From Ypsolopha sequella (taxonomy: Eukaryota > Arthropoda > Insecta > Lepidoptera > Ypsolophidae): a stretch of DNA of 64,000 nt. A model generated the notes under the pieces. It was not told the origin of the DNA. It searched no databases and was given only the letters and a program-made list of their open reading frames with translations. Positions 44,182 to 53,093 of the stretch are shown one piece after another. The stretch covers positions 11,177,501 through 11,241,500 of the forward strand of contig OW203985.1 of assembly GCA_934047225.1 (NCBI GenBank). Direction: 5' to 3'. Position numbers and translations under genes: made by a program. How positions within the stretch are numbered: position 1 is the first letter of the stretch; the number at the start of each line of letters is the position of its first letter.

Positions 44182-44341
44182 CTTACCTGATTCGAAGCCT
44201 AAACATAATGAGATGGCGACCCTCCTTTTCCCCTCTCTTTCCTTTACGTTTGCGTGTAGCTACTGCTGTCTCTTTCTATCATCTTACGTCACAACAGCCG
44301 CCGGGCAGGTGCTGCGTGCACACTGAATTCAAAATCATTGG
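44182..44341. repeat. DIRS inverted terminal repeat, left (3')
   Basis: Reverse complement of 49438-49598 with very few differences: CTTACCTGATTCGAAGCC at the outer side and GAATTCAAAATCATTGG at the inner side. The 39 bp further out (44143-44181) differ from the right end. Confidence 0.9.
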
Positions 44342-44378
44342 CTCATTGTTTTAGTTCATGCCAGGCAGCATTGAACCT

Positions 44379-44476
44379 AGGCTTCGAATCAGGTAAGTGG
44401 TTTAATATGTGTTTTATTGGTAGGTAAAACACGTCTATTAAACCCCTGTTCTGATTCGAAGCCTAAACATAATGAG
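44379..44476. repeat. DIRS internal complementary region
   Basis: 44379-44439 is the exact reverse complement of the left outer end (44140-44200). 44437-44476 is the reverse complement of the right outer end (about 49566-49606), with a few mismatches where CAGAACAGGGG replaces CAGGTAAGGGG. They overlap at ATT (44437-44439). It acts as template to complete and circularise the element. Confidence 0.92.
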
Positions 44477-44902
44477 ACTTGTTTATTATCGCCTGGCGGA
44501 GGACGCCAATGTGAAGGCTCAGTACACCAGTAGTATGTAATGAGTAATGAGGTGTTTGTATTATCTGAGTTTGCTTATACCTGGTAGAGATGATAGAACT
44601 AAATAGGTGAAAATCCATGTTTTTGTTTAAGGAACTAAATTAGAATAGACTATAATTATGTCCTAGTCCGAGCTGGACTATATGTATATGTACTATACTT
44701 TAAATTTCATAATCTATATTATAATAAATATATTTGCCAAGAAAAGGAATGAGTACATAGCAAAATTAAAACCATGAATATCATAACACACAATGTTATA
44801 TTTCAGAGACAGCTCATAAATATTATTGGTAATCAACTAAATTTGCAAAAATAACATAATCCTCATTTAATGATTAACTTTTATAATTTCAACTTTTATA
44901 AA

Positions 44903-47668
44903 TCACACAGAATCAAATAATCTTGATATTGGATTAGTTTGTGCAGACAAGACTTGTTTTCTATAGAATTTAGCAAAAGTGTTTCCTGATCTCCAATTAC
45001 CCCGAGTCAGAATATCCTCCAGAGGGGAATTATTGATCCAGCTGCTAGATGCAACCGCAGCTCTGACACTACCGGGTGAAGCCGTTACACCGGCGTCAAT
45101 TAAAACAGATTTAATCCATCTAGCAATGATAGTCTTGGAAGCTGTTCTGGGCTCCCCGCAAGCAGTTATGAACAAACTGGTACTCTTTGCAGCTTCTCTT
45201 CTTTGTCTCGACAGGGTTATTACTTTCTTTATCCAAAACACAGGGTCTAATGCAAGGTTATCTTGGTTGCATAACAGCTTCCACCCGGACTGTCTGTAGT
45301 CAAAGGAGTCCGTTTTAGAGCCAAACTCGGGCCAAAAAATTATGTTGTTGTCGTTAACAACACAGTGTTCTTCATCCATGTGCAACAAGATCAAATCATG
45401 CACTCTACGTCCCGAGCACAATAACAATAACAATGCTGTGTATCTTGACGCGTCATACAAACTACTGGTAGCTGTATTAAGAGTTTGTAAGTGAGATGTC
45501 ACAGTATCGATATTCCAAGTCGGCACTTTGGCGTTTTTGGGATTTTGCAAAGCTATAGCCTTCAGTGCATGTTTCACGATGTTGTGTGAACTCAAATGCG
45601 AGGAGCTAGGGTTGCACAAAGTCGCTACTACTGATTTATGGAGCACAATGGTGTTGTATGAAAGGTGATGACGTAAGTGGAGGTCTATTAAAAATTTACC
45701 CAAATCAGCTCCCGATGGATTTGTAGCTATAACATCATTTGATTGGGCCCAGGCTACCCAGCGTGACCAGGGTGATTTATAGGTTTTTAGTGTAGACAGC
45801 CTCCATCCAGATTTTAAAGTAGCCTTTTGTTCCGAGGACCAATTACCGAGGTCCCTAGACCACCCCCACATCTCCATGCTTCCAGGGTCATTTCGTCCAC
45901 CTTCGGCGGGGAAAGACCTGTTGCTGCATCCACTAGGACTTCGCGTAAGTTCCATATCGTGTGTGGGGGACTGAGTGCTCTCTGTTTCAAGTCTGGGCGC
46001 CAAAATATGCGGTCCCAGCGGGGAACCACTATTATGTAAACTCCGCTGGCTTGGTTCAGGTGATTCAGAACCTGTGGGACTAGGCAAGGCGGAGGAAAAA
46101 GCCATGCGAGCTGGAAGTGCCAAGGGTGTGCAAATGCGTCGTACATCATTGCTTTCATGTCGTGTAGGTTCAACGTGCAGTAGTTGTGCACCACATGGGC
46201 TATTTCTGAAGCGAAAAGATCCACTATGGGGACTCCCCATTTCAAGAAAATTACGTCTGTCGCTTTCGGTAAGAGATGCCACTCTGGTGACGCCAGGCGG
46301 CGAGATAGATGATCTGCGTCGCTGTTGTATTTTCCAGGCAAGTGATAGGCCATTAGGTTTATGTTGTAATGATCTAGCAGCTCGAAGATTTGGTAAGTTA
46401 GGTTCATGAGCGCTTGCGATTTGGTACCGCCTTCGTTTCGAATGTAGGCCATCACGGTGGCGTTGTCGGTTTGTAATAAAATCGTCTTGTTCGCCAGTGA
46501 TAACTTTTTTATTTGCAACATTTTGAGAACCGCAAGAAGTTCTTTTTGGTTGCAGTGCAGGTGTTTTTCCGACTCCAACCAGGTTCCTGACAAGTTCAGA
46601 TTGTCGAGACGAGCCCCCCAAGCTACGTTGGCTGCATCGGTCGTTAGAAAATGCACTGGAGGTGGTATATGTATCTCCGAGATTCTGTGGCAGTTTTTGA
46701 GCCACCACTCCATTTCTAAGAGAACCACAGGTGGCAGGGGTGACCTCTTTTTTATTTCGGAAAGTGTGTTGGTGTGTTTTTGTATTTTTCGATAATTCAG
46801 TCTGCCCCTGGGTACCGTGAAGCTTGCAAAATTTAATAGGCCCACTAACATTTGTAATTCTTTGAGATTTGCTTGCTTGGTTTTTAGTAGATTGGTCACA
46901 ACATTTTTTATCTTGGCAATTTTTCTGAATGGTAACACTTTGGTGTTCAGCCATGGATCCCATACTACACCCAGATATTCTAGGGATTTGACGGGCTCCA
47001 AGATTGACTTTGGTCCGTTTACTTGCCATCCCAGATAAGAAAGTAGGTTTAGGGTCATTTTGACATGCTTTTTTAGTGCAGCCTGGTCTTGGTGAGCCAG
47101 AAGGTAATCGTCCAAATATACGATTAGTCTGATTCCCTCGTTTCTCAGGATTTGCGCAATCCATGCTGATATTGAGGCGAACGTTGCTGGCGCCGAGCTC
47201 AGACCGAAAGGAAGGCACGTCATCTCTAAGAGTTGGCGGTCGTAGATCAGTCTTAGGAATCGCCTGTGGGATTCTTGTATCGGTAGGTGAAAGTACGCCT
47301 GAAAAATATCGATTTTTGCCAGCCAATCGCACTGTTGTAGGAAATCTGGCACTTTGAACATCGATATGAGATGAAACTTTGACGTGTGCACGAACTTGTT
47401 GAGGTTTTTTAAATTGAAAATCGGTCTTTGCGATCCGTCTCTCTTTGGACGAAGAAAAATCTTCGAGATGAAGCTGGCAGAGTCTTGAGTTGCTTCTAAG
47501 ACTCCATCTGTTTTCATCTGGGAAATTATTTGAGACATTTCTTTCGATACCCGTGTCAGATTTTGATTTTCTAGATTGAGTCTCTGTAATGGGGGTTTTC
47601 GGTTGAATGGTATACGGTACCCCTGTATAATTTTTATGAGATGCGTTGGAGCACCCATTTTTATCCAA
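44903..47668 (-). CDS. DIRS tyrosine recombinase ORF (C-terminal YR domain)
   Basis: 921 codons. Residues 1 to about 615 lie inside the RT frame in another phase and are Ser/Arg/Lys-rich without recognisable domains; whether they are translated is unclear. From about 640 there is a phage-integrase-like recombinase: SAM-like core-binding part (GWRLSTLKTYKSPWSRW), then the catalytic Arg in LLLLCSGRRVHDL (about R755), the box II site GSVR (R869), W in LTRGNWRSGNTF, and the nucleophile Tyr in AKFYRKQ (Y902). Family members have H-x-x-R where this has G-S-V-R, so the catalytic His is replaced by Gly (G866). The protein would insert the circular DNA copy by strand exchange. ATG 47668 is the first in frame. 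A frame this long over another gene is normal for DIRS elements. Confidence 0.88.
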   Translation of the reverse strand: MDKNGCSNASHKNYTGVPYTIQPKTPITETQSRKSKSDTGIERNVSNNFPDENRWSLRSNSRLCQLHLEDFSSSKERRIAKTDFQFKKPQQVRAHVKVSSHIDVQSARFPTTVRLAGKNRYFSGVLSPTDTRIPQAIPKTDLRPPTLRDDVPSFRSELGASNVRLNISMDCANPEKRGNQTNRIFGRLPSGSPRPGCTKKACQNDPKPTFLSGMASKRTKVNLGARQIPRISGCSMGSMAEHQSVTIQKNCQDKKCCDQSTKNQASKSQRITNVSGPIKFCKLHGTQGQTELSKNTKTHQHTFRNKKEVTPATCGSLRNGVVAQKLPQNLGDTYTTSSAFSNDRCSQRSLGGSSRQSELVRNLVGVGKTPALQPKRTSCGSQNVANKKVITGEQDDFITNRQRHRDGLHSKRRRYQIASAHEPNLPNLRAARSLQHKPNGLSLAWKIQQRRRSSISPPGVTRVASLTESDRRNFLEMGSPHSGSFRFRNSPCGAQLLHVEPTRHESNDVRRICTPLALPARMAFSSALPSPTGSESPEPSQRSLHNSGSPLGPHILAPRLETESTQSPTHDMELTRSPSGCSNRSFPAEGGRNDPGSMEMWGWSRDLGNWSSEQKATLKSGWRLSTLKTYKSPWSRWVAWAQSNDVIATNPSGADLGKFLIDLHLRHHLSYNTIVLHKSVVATLCNPSSSHLSSHNIVKHALKAIALQNPKNAKVPTWNIDTVTSHLQTLNTATSSLYDASRYTALLLLLCSGRRVHDLILLHMDEEHCVVNDNNIIFWPEFGSKTDSFDYRQSGWKLLCNQDNLALDPVFWIKKVITLSRQRREAAKSTSLFITACGEPRTASKTIIARWIKSVLIDAGVTASPGSVRAAVASSSWINNSPLEDILTRGNWRSGNTFAKFYRKQVLSAQTNPISRLFDSV

Positions 47669-48096
47669 TTTTTTACATAAAATTTCAATTGGCCCGCCCT
47701 GAAAGGCCTGGCGTCAATATTTGGTGCGCTTGTTTTTGTCGTTTCGAAAGGAAGGTGACCAACGCCGCTTTCTAGGAGCCTGCCCTCGGGCTTGGCTATT
47801 CCTTTGGCCCCCCCTCCTTTCTCGCGCATGAAATGACCTTGTGTCTTGATTATAATGTCTATAACCTGAATTTTGCTCAGTTTGCTCTTGCGCAGAGCTT
47901 TGAGCAGTGCCACGTCTATTCGCAGCATTGTAACCTGAAGCACCCTGCGCGGGAAATTTAGTTTTATGAAAACCTTGCGCAGGCCTGTAGGCTTGGCTCC
48001 CCTGCGCGGGGTAACGTTGACCATCACTAGCAGAATTACCAACTTGCGCAGTTGGTTTGCTAGTTTGCTTTTTCCAGAATGCTTTTCGTACGCCAC
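45814..48096 (-). CDS. DIRS reverse transcriptase / RNase H ORF
   Basis: 760 codons. The first ~130 residues overlap the end of gag and may not be used. RT follows: FLRPKRDGSQRPIFNLKNLN, motif A in WLAKIDIFQAYFHLPI, motif B in MTCLPFGLSSAPATF, and the catalytic YLDD in LIVYLDDYLLAH. RNase H shows LTTDAANVAWGARL, KELLAVLKML, LLQTDNATVMAYI, and HLPGKYNSDADHLSR. The final ~150 residues (VDLFAS to WRPDL) correspond to the region after RNase H in DIRS elements, often annotated as methyltransferase-like. The enzyme makes the DNA copy. All catalytic acids are visible. It overlaps the recombinase frame for 1855 bp. Confidence 0.92.
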   Translation of the reverse strand: MAYEKHSGKSKLANQLRKLVILLVMVNVTPRRGAKPTGLRKVFIKLNFPRRVLQVTMLRIDVALLKALRKSKLSKIQVIDIIIKTQGHFMREKGGGAKGIAKPEGRLLESGVGHLPFETTKTSAPNIDARPFRAGQLKFYVKNWIKMGAPTHLIKIIQGYRIPFNRKPPLQRLNLENQNLTRVSKEMSQIISQMKTDGVLEATQDSASFISKIFLRPKRDGSQRPIFNLKNLNKFVHTSKFHLISMFKVPDFLQQCDWLAKIDIFQAYFHLPIQESHRRFLRLIYDRQLLEMTCLPFGLSSAPATFASISAWIAQILRNEGIRLIVYLDDYLLAHQDQAALKKHVKMTLNLLSYLGWQVNGPKSILEPVKSLEYLGVVWDPWLNTKVLPFRKIAKIKNVVTNLLKTKQANLKELQMLVGLLNFASFTVPRGRLNYRKIQKHTNTLSEIKKRSPLPPVVLLEMEWWLKNCHRISEIHIPPPVHFLTTDAANVAWGARLDNLNLSGTWLESEKHLHCNQKELLAVLKMLQIKKLSLANKTILLQTDNATVMAYIRNEGGTKSQALMNLTYQIFELLDHYNINLMAYHLPGKYNSDADHLSRRLASPEWHLLPKATDVIFLKWGVPIVDLFASEIAHVVHNYCTLNLHDMKAMMYDAFAHPWHFQLAWLFPPPCLVPQVLNHLNQASGVYIIVVPRWDRIFWRPDLKQRALSPPHTIWNLREVLVDAATGLSPPKVDEMTLEAWRCGGGLGTSVIGPRNKRLL

Positions 48097-49045
48097 CTGC
48101 TTTTTCTAAAGCCACGGTAAACGGTTCTGAGTCGAACAAATGCTTACACGACGGAGGAATTTTTCGTAATGCTGTTCGCACTAACGGATCCTTTACCAAA
48201 GCTAGGACAGCATCCCTTCTTGGATCGACAGCATCAGCTCTATGCCCACAAACCATCTGCAAAACATCGTTCGATATTTTGGTATATTCACCGTTAGTGA
48301 AAGACTCACTTAGCTGATCCTTGATATTGTCGTATGACAGAATTTCTAGGTTGCGCGCCCAGGTTAAAAAGTTGCGCACGCTTTCTTGAAAAGCATTTTG
48401 CTGTTTTAGCATTGCCATTGTTAATGCGGCATACGACCTTTCCGCGTATGCCAAATGGCGGGAACTCTCGAAAGCCTCTATCTCATCATTAATATCCAGC
48501 TCCACATAACCAGGAGTAGTACCGTAAGTTTTTTGGACCTCAGCGTACCTTACTTCAGACCAATCAAGTGTATTGAACCTTTGTAGTTCGTTTAACTTGG
48601 TCAAATATTCGGGTGGCGTTTTAGGAACAGTAGGTGGTTTTAGCGATGTCCCGACATTGATACTAAAATCGTTTGTGGTTTGGGATTGATTTTCATCATT
48701 GCTCTCGTCCTCATATAAGTCACGGCTAACGTTTTGATCTAATGGCTGATCGTATTCGCACTGATTTTGACCGTAATGTATTTGGTTACGCAACTCACTA
48801 ACCTCTTTTGCCAACCTCTCCAGCAGATCATCGCGCTTAGCACGTTTTGCGTTCTCGCGACGGCGGCGACGCTTTTTTCTTTTTCGGCCCGAACGAGAGG
48901 AATCGGATGATGAAGAGCTTGACGAGGACGACGAGTTGCCAGCATCAGAATTATCTCGGCTGCGCGCCTCGGGAGCAATAGGTATCTCGGGGACATTAGC
49001 ACGACCTACGTTCTGTACTTCTGCACTTTCTCCGTTCACATTCAT
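47714..49045 (-). CDS. gag: DIRS Gag-like protein
   Basis: 443 codons starting at ATG 49045, about 390 bp inside the right terminal repeat. The N-terminus has a poly-Ser stretch (about residues 37-50) followed by a strongly basic run (RKRKKRRRRRENAKRAKR), a likely nuclear or nucleic-acid-binding signal. Then comes a coiled-coil-like LLERLAKEVSELRNQIH, and a central region (about 150-310) ending with KIPPSCKHLFDSEPFTVALEKAGG, typical of DIRS ORF1. The C-terminal 120 residues are Gln/Gly/Arg-rich (AQGSQAYRPAQGFHK) and end basic, RRWSPSFRNDKNKRTKY, suiting RNA binding. No zinc knuckle is visible. Its 3' end overlaps the RT frame by 383 bp. Confidence 0.85.
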   Translation of the reverse strand: MNVNGESAEVQNVGRANVPEIPIAPEARSRDNSDAGNSSSSSSSSSSDSSRSGRKRKKRRRRRENAKRAKRDDLLERLAKEVSELRNQIHYGQNQCEYDQPLDQNVSRDLYEDESNDENQSQTTNDFSINVGTSLKPPTVPKTPPEYLTKLNELQRFNTLDWSEVRYAEVQKTYGTTPGYVELDINDEIEAFESSRHLAYAERSYAALTMAMLKQQNAFQESVRNFLTWARNLEILSYDNIKDQLSESFTNGEYTKISNDVLQMVCGHRADAVDPRRDAVLALVKDPLVRTALRKIPPSCKHLFDSEPFTVALEKAGGVRKAFWKKQTSKPTAQVGNSASDGQRYPAQGSQAYRPAQGFHKTKFPAQGASGYNAANRRGTAQSSAQEQTEQNSGYRHYNQDTRSFHARERRGGQRNSQARGQAPRKRRWSPSFRNDKNKRTKY

Positions 49046-49437
49046 TGCTAATAACTTTATTTACGTAAAAATCTTAGAATTTATTTCAATGAAAACCAAT
49101 TTTTGGAAAAAATTATCCAATGCGGGTAACTACAAAACAAAATAAAATTAAAGCAACGTTCATAGCAAAACTTTTCACGTATGTTTGGATTGTCATACAA
49201 CTGAAAAGAAACCTGATAAATTTCTTTCGTACACTAAAACGCTAAATTTATTAGGTTCTTTCTAATCGCTCGAACGGTAATACCGTTGATTTTAAGGAAA
49301 ATTTGAATTAATTTTATGAAATTGCTATAAAACTGGAAAGAGTATTAAAAAGTTTCTCACAAAAATCCACGTGGCACAGTTGGATCTTCCTCCGGAACGC
49401 TCTGCGGAGACAACCGTGCTCGTTGGGGAAAAGGACG

Positions 49438-49598
49438 CCAATGATTTTGAATTCAGTGTGCACGCAGCACCTGCCCGGCGGCTGTTGTGACGTAAGATGA
49501 TAGAAAGAGACAGCAGTAGCTACACGCAAACGTAAAGGAAAGAGAGGGGAAAAGGAGGGTCGCCATCTCATTATGTTTAGGCTTCGAATCAGGTAAGG
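49438..49598. repeat. DIRS inverted terminal repeat, right (5')
   Basis: Reverse complement of 44182-44341. Only 8 bp (GGGTTTAAT-like) lie outside it before the host junction. It should contain or adjoin the promoter of the element, as in other DIRS elements. Confidence 0.9.
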
Positions 49599-49606
49599 GG
49601 TTTAAT

Positions 49607-50243
49607 AAAGTAATTTTCTTAAGTTTTTGACTCTGTGGTGCATGGTGCAAGCACGAACCTATACCCTAACCGGACTGAGTACTTGTTTCAAAAAACGTGA
49701 AGAACGAGAAGTCATACTAGATAATTTCATCTCTGTCTAAGTAGGGTAACCATATTTAAAAATAATTGATTGAGACCACGTAGGTAGTAAAAACCGTATT
49801 CAAAACATTTATTTTATTGGTTTAAAGTCTTCTGCTTTAAAATAGCGGCTGCAGACTACTGGATTTTTGCACTTTACTTCGTTTCCTAAAACTTCTAACC
49901 ATTTTCTTCGGATATTTTCAGTTTTTGGAAGACTGTAATGTAAAACCCAATATCATGGTTACTCTAGCGGTATCAATGTAAACATGTATCATTTCTCCGA
50001 GAAAACGTTGTAATTATGCCTTACCTATGAAACGATATCCCACAATTCCCAAAAATTTGGCTTCTGCAGCCCTTCACGCTGCATGCTTTAACCATTTTTG
50101 CAAAAAATTATTAATTTTACAATTTTGTTTTCAAATGTCACGGCCGTGGCGCCATTTTTAGATAAAAGGGTTACCAGTTTGCAAGCATAAGAATAATCCC
50201 AACTTTATTAAGGAATGATTGATCTTACATTTACGGATAAAAC
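49607..50243. other. Intergenic DNA without recognised features
   Basis: Begins with the second half of the DIRS target palindrome (AAAG). No gene or further element seen. Confidence 0.4.
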
Positions 50244-50621
50244 TAAATGTAAAACATAAATAAACCTAACAAAAAAATAGTGACGGACTTCAAATGTAAC
50301 TGCAGCCATTCGCTAAAAAGCTTAAAATAATTATAAAATGACAGATGGTACCGAAATAACACTTTTTCCGCCTTCTTTCTTCCTAAAAAATATGTTCTTT
50401 AGAAGTCGGCGCTCTTATATTGGTTTCTGTGTTGCTATAACCAAGGGAACGCGGTCACTTTTAAAGAACATATTTTTCAGGAACAAAGAAGTCGGAAAAA
50501 GTGTTATTTCAGTACCATCGGTCATTTTATAATTATTTTCAACTTTTTTGCGAATGGCTGCAGTTACATTTAAAGTCGGTTACTATTTTTTGTTAAAAGT
50601 TTATTATTTTACATTTTTAGT
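50244..50621. mobile_element. Palindromic MITE, about 378 bp
   Basis: Arms over 100 bp: CAAATGTAACTGCAGCCATT / AATGGCTGCAGTTACATTTA; ATAATTATAAAATGAC, GGTACCGAAATAACACTTTT and their complements. Inner AAATATGTTCTTTA pairs with AAAGAACATATTTTT. The apparent 64-codon frame at 50338-50532 is produced by the arms. Confidence 0.8.
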
Positions 50622-50721
50622 GTTGACGGGTCAAATTGTGTAATGTGGATAGTTCTTGTAAACGCGCTGTTGATATAAAACGAAGGACAAGTTATAATTG
50701 GTTATATTTAATAAATACCCT

Positions 50722-51395
50722 GTAATCAGCACCCTAATACAAACTGATTGCCGTAATCTCAAGTTATGTGCTGTCACCCGTTGAGGAGTTCTATGGTAAT
50801 GAGGCCAAGATCAAAGTTCAGGTGGAGAAATTACAATTTACAAGTAGTACTCGGCAATCACTATCCTAATACAAAGCGATTGCCTTAATCTTGAGTGGTA
50901 TGCTGTCGTCCGTTAAGGAGTTCTATGGTGGTGAAGCCAGGATGGAAGGTCAGGTGGGTATTCTGATAATTTCCAAGAAATGCCCGACAATCAGCACCCT
51001 ACCAAAGTGATTGCCGCAATCTCGAGGTAAGTGCTCTCATTCGTTAAAGAGTTCTATGGTAATGACTTAATAAGACCAGGATCGAAGGTCAGGTGGAAGA
51101 TTGACAATTTCTAAGTAATACTCTGCGATCAACATCGTAGTACAAAGCGATTTCCTTAATATCAAGTGGTACGCTGTTACTTTCTGAGGCGTTCCACTGC
51201 CTATCTCTGAAAACTTTCATCAGATCATGGTCAATCTTAAAATGGGACCTACCTCAAAGGAAATTTTTCCAAACAAAAAAAGAATCATTCAATTCAGTTC
51301 AGAATTGACGGAGATAAGGAATAACATACCCAAAAAAAATACAGTTGAATTGAGATCCTCCTCTTTTTTTCAAGTCGGTTAAAAAAAAAGTATTT
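50722..51395 (+). repeat. Four diverged ~133-bp tandem units plus LINE/SINE-like tail
   Basis: Units begin with CTAATACAAACTGATTGCCG (about 50733), CTAATACAAAGCGATTGCCT (50867), CTACCAAAGTGATTGCCGC (50998) and TAGTACAAAGCGATTTCC (51131). Each contains GTTAAGGAGTTCTATGGT-type and GGTCAGGTGG phrases. The end AAATACAGTTGAATTGAG, CCTCC and AAGTCGGTTAAAAA (51370-51390) is a common Lepidopteran repeat terminus. Confidence 0.65.
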
Positions 51396-52944
51396 ACTAA
51401 AAGCTAAATACAATAAAGTCGTTGAAAAACTAAATCGTGAAAAACTCAAGCCTACCATCGCAATTTGTTTTTTTTGTGATGGCAACTGTGCGAGTAGGAC
51501 ACAGGCATCGACTGTGTGTTGTCCCGCTCGGCACGTTTTCTCTAGTTGGTTGTGTCATAATAAAATAACTTTTAACTGTATGAAATAGAGTCTATTTTTC
51601 TACGCGTAACATCCTTCAGTGCTCAATCCAGTTTATGTATACATCCATGGGTGCAAGTCATACAATTTTAAAAATTACAAAGATGCAAGGAGGTTTTGCT
51701 GTCCAAAAAAAAACAATTATTTATAAGTATGCGCGCTCTAGCAATAATTGAATGATGATAAACACCATAACACATAAGATTCTTGATTATCTCATTTAAA
51801 AATACGTGTTTTGTTTCCGCAAACAAAAATATTTTTCACATTATTGGCTGTATGTATACTGTACCTTTGCCTCAAGAAAGAAAAAATGTATGAAACGCGC
51901 GCTCTGCAAAGAAAGCACGCCATTTTGTTGTAAATAGGCTTTGGTGAAATAAAATTACTTTCTTTATTATACTTATTTTTTTGTTGTATTTCCTCGCAAA
52001 ATGCATTGAAAAATGTTGTAAGATACTTGACCGTAAAAGGTTTTTATCCGAATGCGTGCCAATGAAACTTATTCGTATAAAACCTTACTTTCCGCACGTG
52101 TATTTTAAATAACTATTGCAAGATTTTCGGTTTTAAATGAAAAACGACTCGCGCATTCAGTCCGCAGCTCTACAAAGCAGTTTTTCCACTTTCCGTGAGT
52201 GACATTTCACGTTTATGGGGTAAGACGTGTTTCGTGGATGTTCGTGTTCACGTTTCACACTAAATTAACTCGGAGAGGTGTGTTCGTGTGGAACAGATCA
52301 TGCAGAAATATACTTGCAAGTCACATGTCACTAGATAGCACCTGAAAAAATGCAGACTTTTTGGATTTCTTGCAAAACATCTGTATTCGAAATTCAGCAT
52401 AAAGGTTTTTGGGGTTGGTTAATGGCGAAAACAATTTATCACATGTGACCCGAGTAAAATATGCCTTTTTCAACCGAATTTCGCCAAAAGGCAAGTAAGT
52501 ACTCCCATGAAATACATTCCAGCAAATGAAATGTAAATAAGTATGTACTCAAATGTAGGGCGCGCAATTTGGCGGTAAAACGGTCCATGACATTTCCCGC
52601 GCTGTTTGTTTGTTGCCGCATTTTCGCCGACAGAGGGCGTTGGTTTTTAATTAACATGGAGTTTTCATATCGTTAACCAGCCTTTTTGAACAAACGGTTT
52701 TCTTTTAGGCAGGATAAATATTTTCGTAATTTCTAATAGAATGGAGGCGCGATATTATCTACATACAGTTTAAAATGTAATCTACAATCTGCTCTTATGA
52801 CATGATACGAGCAAGGTTTTTAAGTTGGAATACGTGTGAAAATCTTTTATAAATACCCGCTCTTGTCTAGCTTAGTTTTTTCTTGACAATACCGTCATTT
52901 AACAAAAAACGCGAATATGTTTCATAATCACCATATAAATAGCT
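51396..52944. other. Intergenic DNA without recognised genes
   Basis: A weak inverted pair GTGCGAGTAGGACACA / TGTGTTGTCCCGCTCGGCAC occurs at 51487-51535. No domain-bearing frame otherwise. Confidence 0.35.
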
Positions 52945-53093
52945 GATTTATATAAAAACGGCTCACACTGTGAGGCGTAACGTCGTCGCGTAAACGTCTT
53001 CACTCGCCCAGATGAAGGCAGTCTAAATCTGCTGAAACTGGTCGGCTTTCCCGATCATAACACGTACTGAGGTGAGCCGTTTTTATATAAATC
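52945..53093. mobile_element. 149-bp element with 22-bp inverted ends and hairpin/GAAAC core
   Basis: GATTTATATAAAAACGGCTC and its complement close the element. Inside, CCAGATGAAGGCAG, a 7-nt loop, CTGCTGAAACTGGTCGGC forms nested stems CCAG/CTGG and GCAG/CTGC around ATGA and GAAA. A partial copy is at 15680-15742. Confidence 0.7.

Larger units (their letters stand above)
44143..49606 (-). mobile_element. DIRS-like tyrosine-recombinase retrotransposon, complete
   Basis: 5.46 kb, transcribed right to left, with gag, RT/RNase H and tyrosine recombinase frames. It has no LTRs or integrase. The ends are inverted repeats of about 160 bp, and near the 3' end an internal complementary region copies both outer ends head to tail, the DIRS-1 arrangement. 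The element replicates through a circle inserted by its recombinase without target duplication. The flanks agree: AAT is at both junctions (44140-44142 and 49604-49606), and left and right host DNA join into one intact palindrome. Confidence 0.93.

Noticed and set aside
44903..45300. Plus-strand frames over the DIRS element as genes
   Set aside because: They are shadows of the recombinase and RT frames and have no domain content.
50338..50532. A 64-codon gene on the plus strand
   Set aside because: It lies wholly within the arms of a palindromic MITE; its two halves are complementary copies of one sequence.
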